6,725 bases of DNA from assembly GCA_023231365.1 (NCBI GenBank), contig JALNVO010000148.1, positions 1 to 6,725 on the forward strand. Reading direction: 5' to 3'. Positions 6,203 through 6,725 of the stretch are shown piece after piece. The position numbers were made by a program, and so were the translations under genes. The notes under the pieces are model-generated. The model searched no databases. It had not been told where the DNA came from and was given only the letters and a program-made list of their open reading frames with translations. How positions within the stretch are numbered: position 1 is the first letter of the stretch; the number at the start of each line of letters is the position of its first letter. Origin of the DNA: Fibrobacteraceae bacterium. GTDB taxonomy: Bacteria; Fibrobacterota; Fibrobacteria; Fibrobacterales; Fibrobacteraceae.

Positions 6203-6725
6203 TTATCGCACAAATCGCCATTTCAATCGCTTCGCCACATGCACAAGCCCGAGCATCACCGGCACTTCGATGAGGGGGCCGATCACTGCGGCGAAAGCCT
6301 CTCCGGAGCTTATCCCGAACACTGCGACGGACACGGCGATGGCGAGCTCGAAGTTGTTGCTCGCGGCGGTGAACGAAAGCGTGACCGTTTTCTTGTAATC
6401 GGCGCCCATCTTTTTACTCAAGAAGAAACTGATGAAGAACATGGAGACAAAGTAAATGAGGAGCGGAATTGCGATGCGCACCACGTCCATGGGCAACGTG
6501 AGGATCCGTTCCCCTTTGAGGTTGAACATGACGAAGATTGTGAAGAGAAGCGCGATGAGCGTGAGCGGTGAGATCTTCGGAAGATAAGATTCGCGGTACC
6601 ACGTTTCGCCTTTGCCTGTCCGGAGGAAGAGCCAGGAGAGGAACCCTGCCGCAAAGGGAATTCCGAGGTAAATGCCGACGCTCCCGGCAATTTGTCCGAT
6701 GCTGATGTTCACCGCACTCCCGGCA
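6203..6725 (-). CDS. acr3: ACR3-family arsenite efflux permease, C-terminal fragment
   Basis: This is the C-terminal 173 residues of an inner-membrane arsenite (As(III)) exporter of the ACR3 (BASS superfamily) type; the 5' half lies beyond the right edge. Family hallmarks are the strand-helix IPFAAGF, LTLIALLFTIFVMFNLKGE, the LPMDVVRIAIPLLIYF helix, KKMGADYKKTVTLSFTAASN followed by NFELAIAVSVAVFG, and the conserved GPLIEVPVMLGLVHVA near the end. Four or five transmembrane helices are visible. The frame is open to the edge (AGSAVNISIG at the right end), so the in-frame GTG at 6712 is an internal Val and not a start. The essential cysteine of the family lies in the missing part. Fewer than 10 residues follow the last helix, a normal end. 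Other ars genes (arsR, arsC) may lie to the right. It ends 120 bases before the surface-protein gene on the same strand, with no clear terminator, so read-through into the cassette is possible. Confidence 0.93.
   Translation of the reverse strand, partial: AGSAVNISIGQIAGSVGIYLGIPFAAGFLSWLFLRTGKGETWYRESYLPKISPLTLIALLFTIFVMFNLKGERILTLPMDVVRIAIPLLIYFVSMFFISFFLSKKMGADYKKTVTLSFTAASNNFELAIAVSVAVFGISSGEAFAAVIGPLIEVPVMLGLVHVAKRLKWRFVR

Noticed and set aside
6200..6720. ArsB-type (not ACR3) arsenite pump, or a complete gene starting at the GTG at 6712
   Set aside because: The NNFELAIAV and GPLIEVPVM motifs are ACR3-type. The frame stays open to the window edge with family-like residues upstream, so the gene is a fragment.
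1..6725. CRISPR arrays, tRNA or rRNA genes, insertion-sequence ends and att-type direct repeats flanking the cassette
   Set aside because: None were found by eye on either strand; the gaps at 217-325 and 6083-6202 share no obvious repeat.

Overview
All five genes in this window lie on the minus strand, so transcription runs from right to left. The right edge (6203-6725) holds the C-terminal half of an ACR3-type arsenite efflux permease. The left edge (1-216) holds the first 72 codons of a type I restriction-modification methyltransferase subunit, HsdM. Both flanks are recognisable, fairly GC-rich genes.

Between them is a compact cassette of three genes. Each encodes an exported protein, and the genes are spaced as one translationally coupled operon. 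In order of transcription they are: (1) a 1005-residue secreted protein at 3065-6082 with an N-terminal jelly-roll carbohydrate-binding-like domain, a beta-ladder region, a right-handed beta-helix with Pmp-like coils, and an unrecognised C-terminal domain; (2) a 500-residue lipoprotein at 1569-3071 with a metzincin-like zinc protease signature (HEMGH, an Asp as likely third ligand, and a NLMY Met-turn); (3) a 413-residue secreted protein at 326-1567 with a formylglycine-generating-enzyme (SUMF1/FGE-sulfatase) fold that appears to lack the catalytic cysteine pair. Genes 1 and 2 overlap by 7 bases and genes 2 and 3 are one base apart. Genes 1 and 3 start at GTG codons behind good Shine-Dalgarno sequences.

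The organism is a Gram-negative bacterium, because the protease has a lipobox with Ser at +2. Fibrobacter or a relative is my best guess, since this combination of CBM-like modules, large beta-helix surface proteins and FGE-fold proteins is common there. That assignment is inference and rests on no diagnostic gene.

Base composition changes along the window. Hand counts of 60-base lines give about 65% GC in acr3 and 55% in hsdM, but only 28-38% in the protease gene and the 3' half of the beta-helix gene. The cassette may therefore be an acquired or fast-evolving surface module between two ordinary genes. A plausible joint role is a large glycan-binding surface protein made together with a membrane-anchored protease and an FGE-fold partner. 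No direct evidence in the sequence ties the three products to one function. No RNA gene, IS element, CRISPR array or convincing factor-independent terminator was found.
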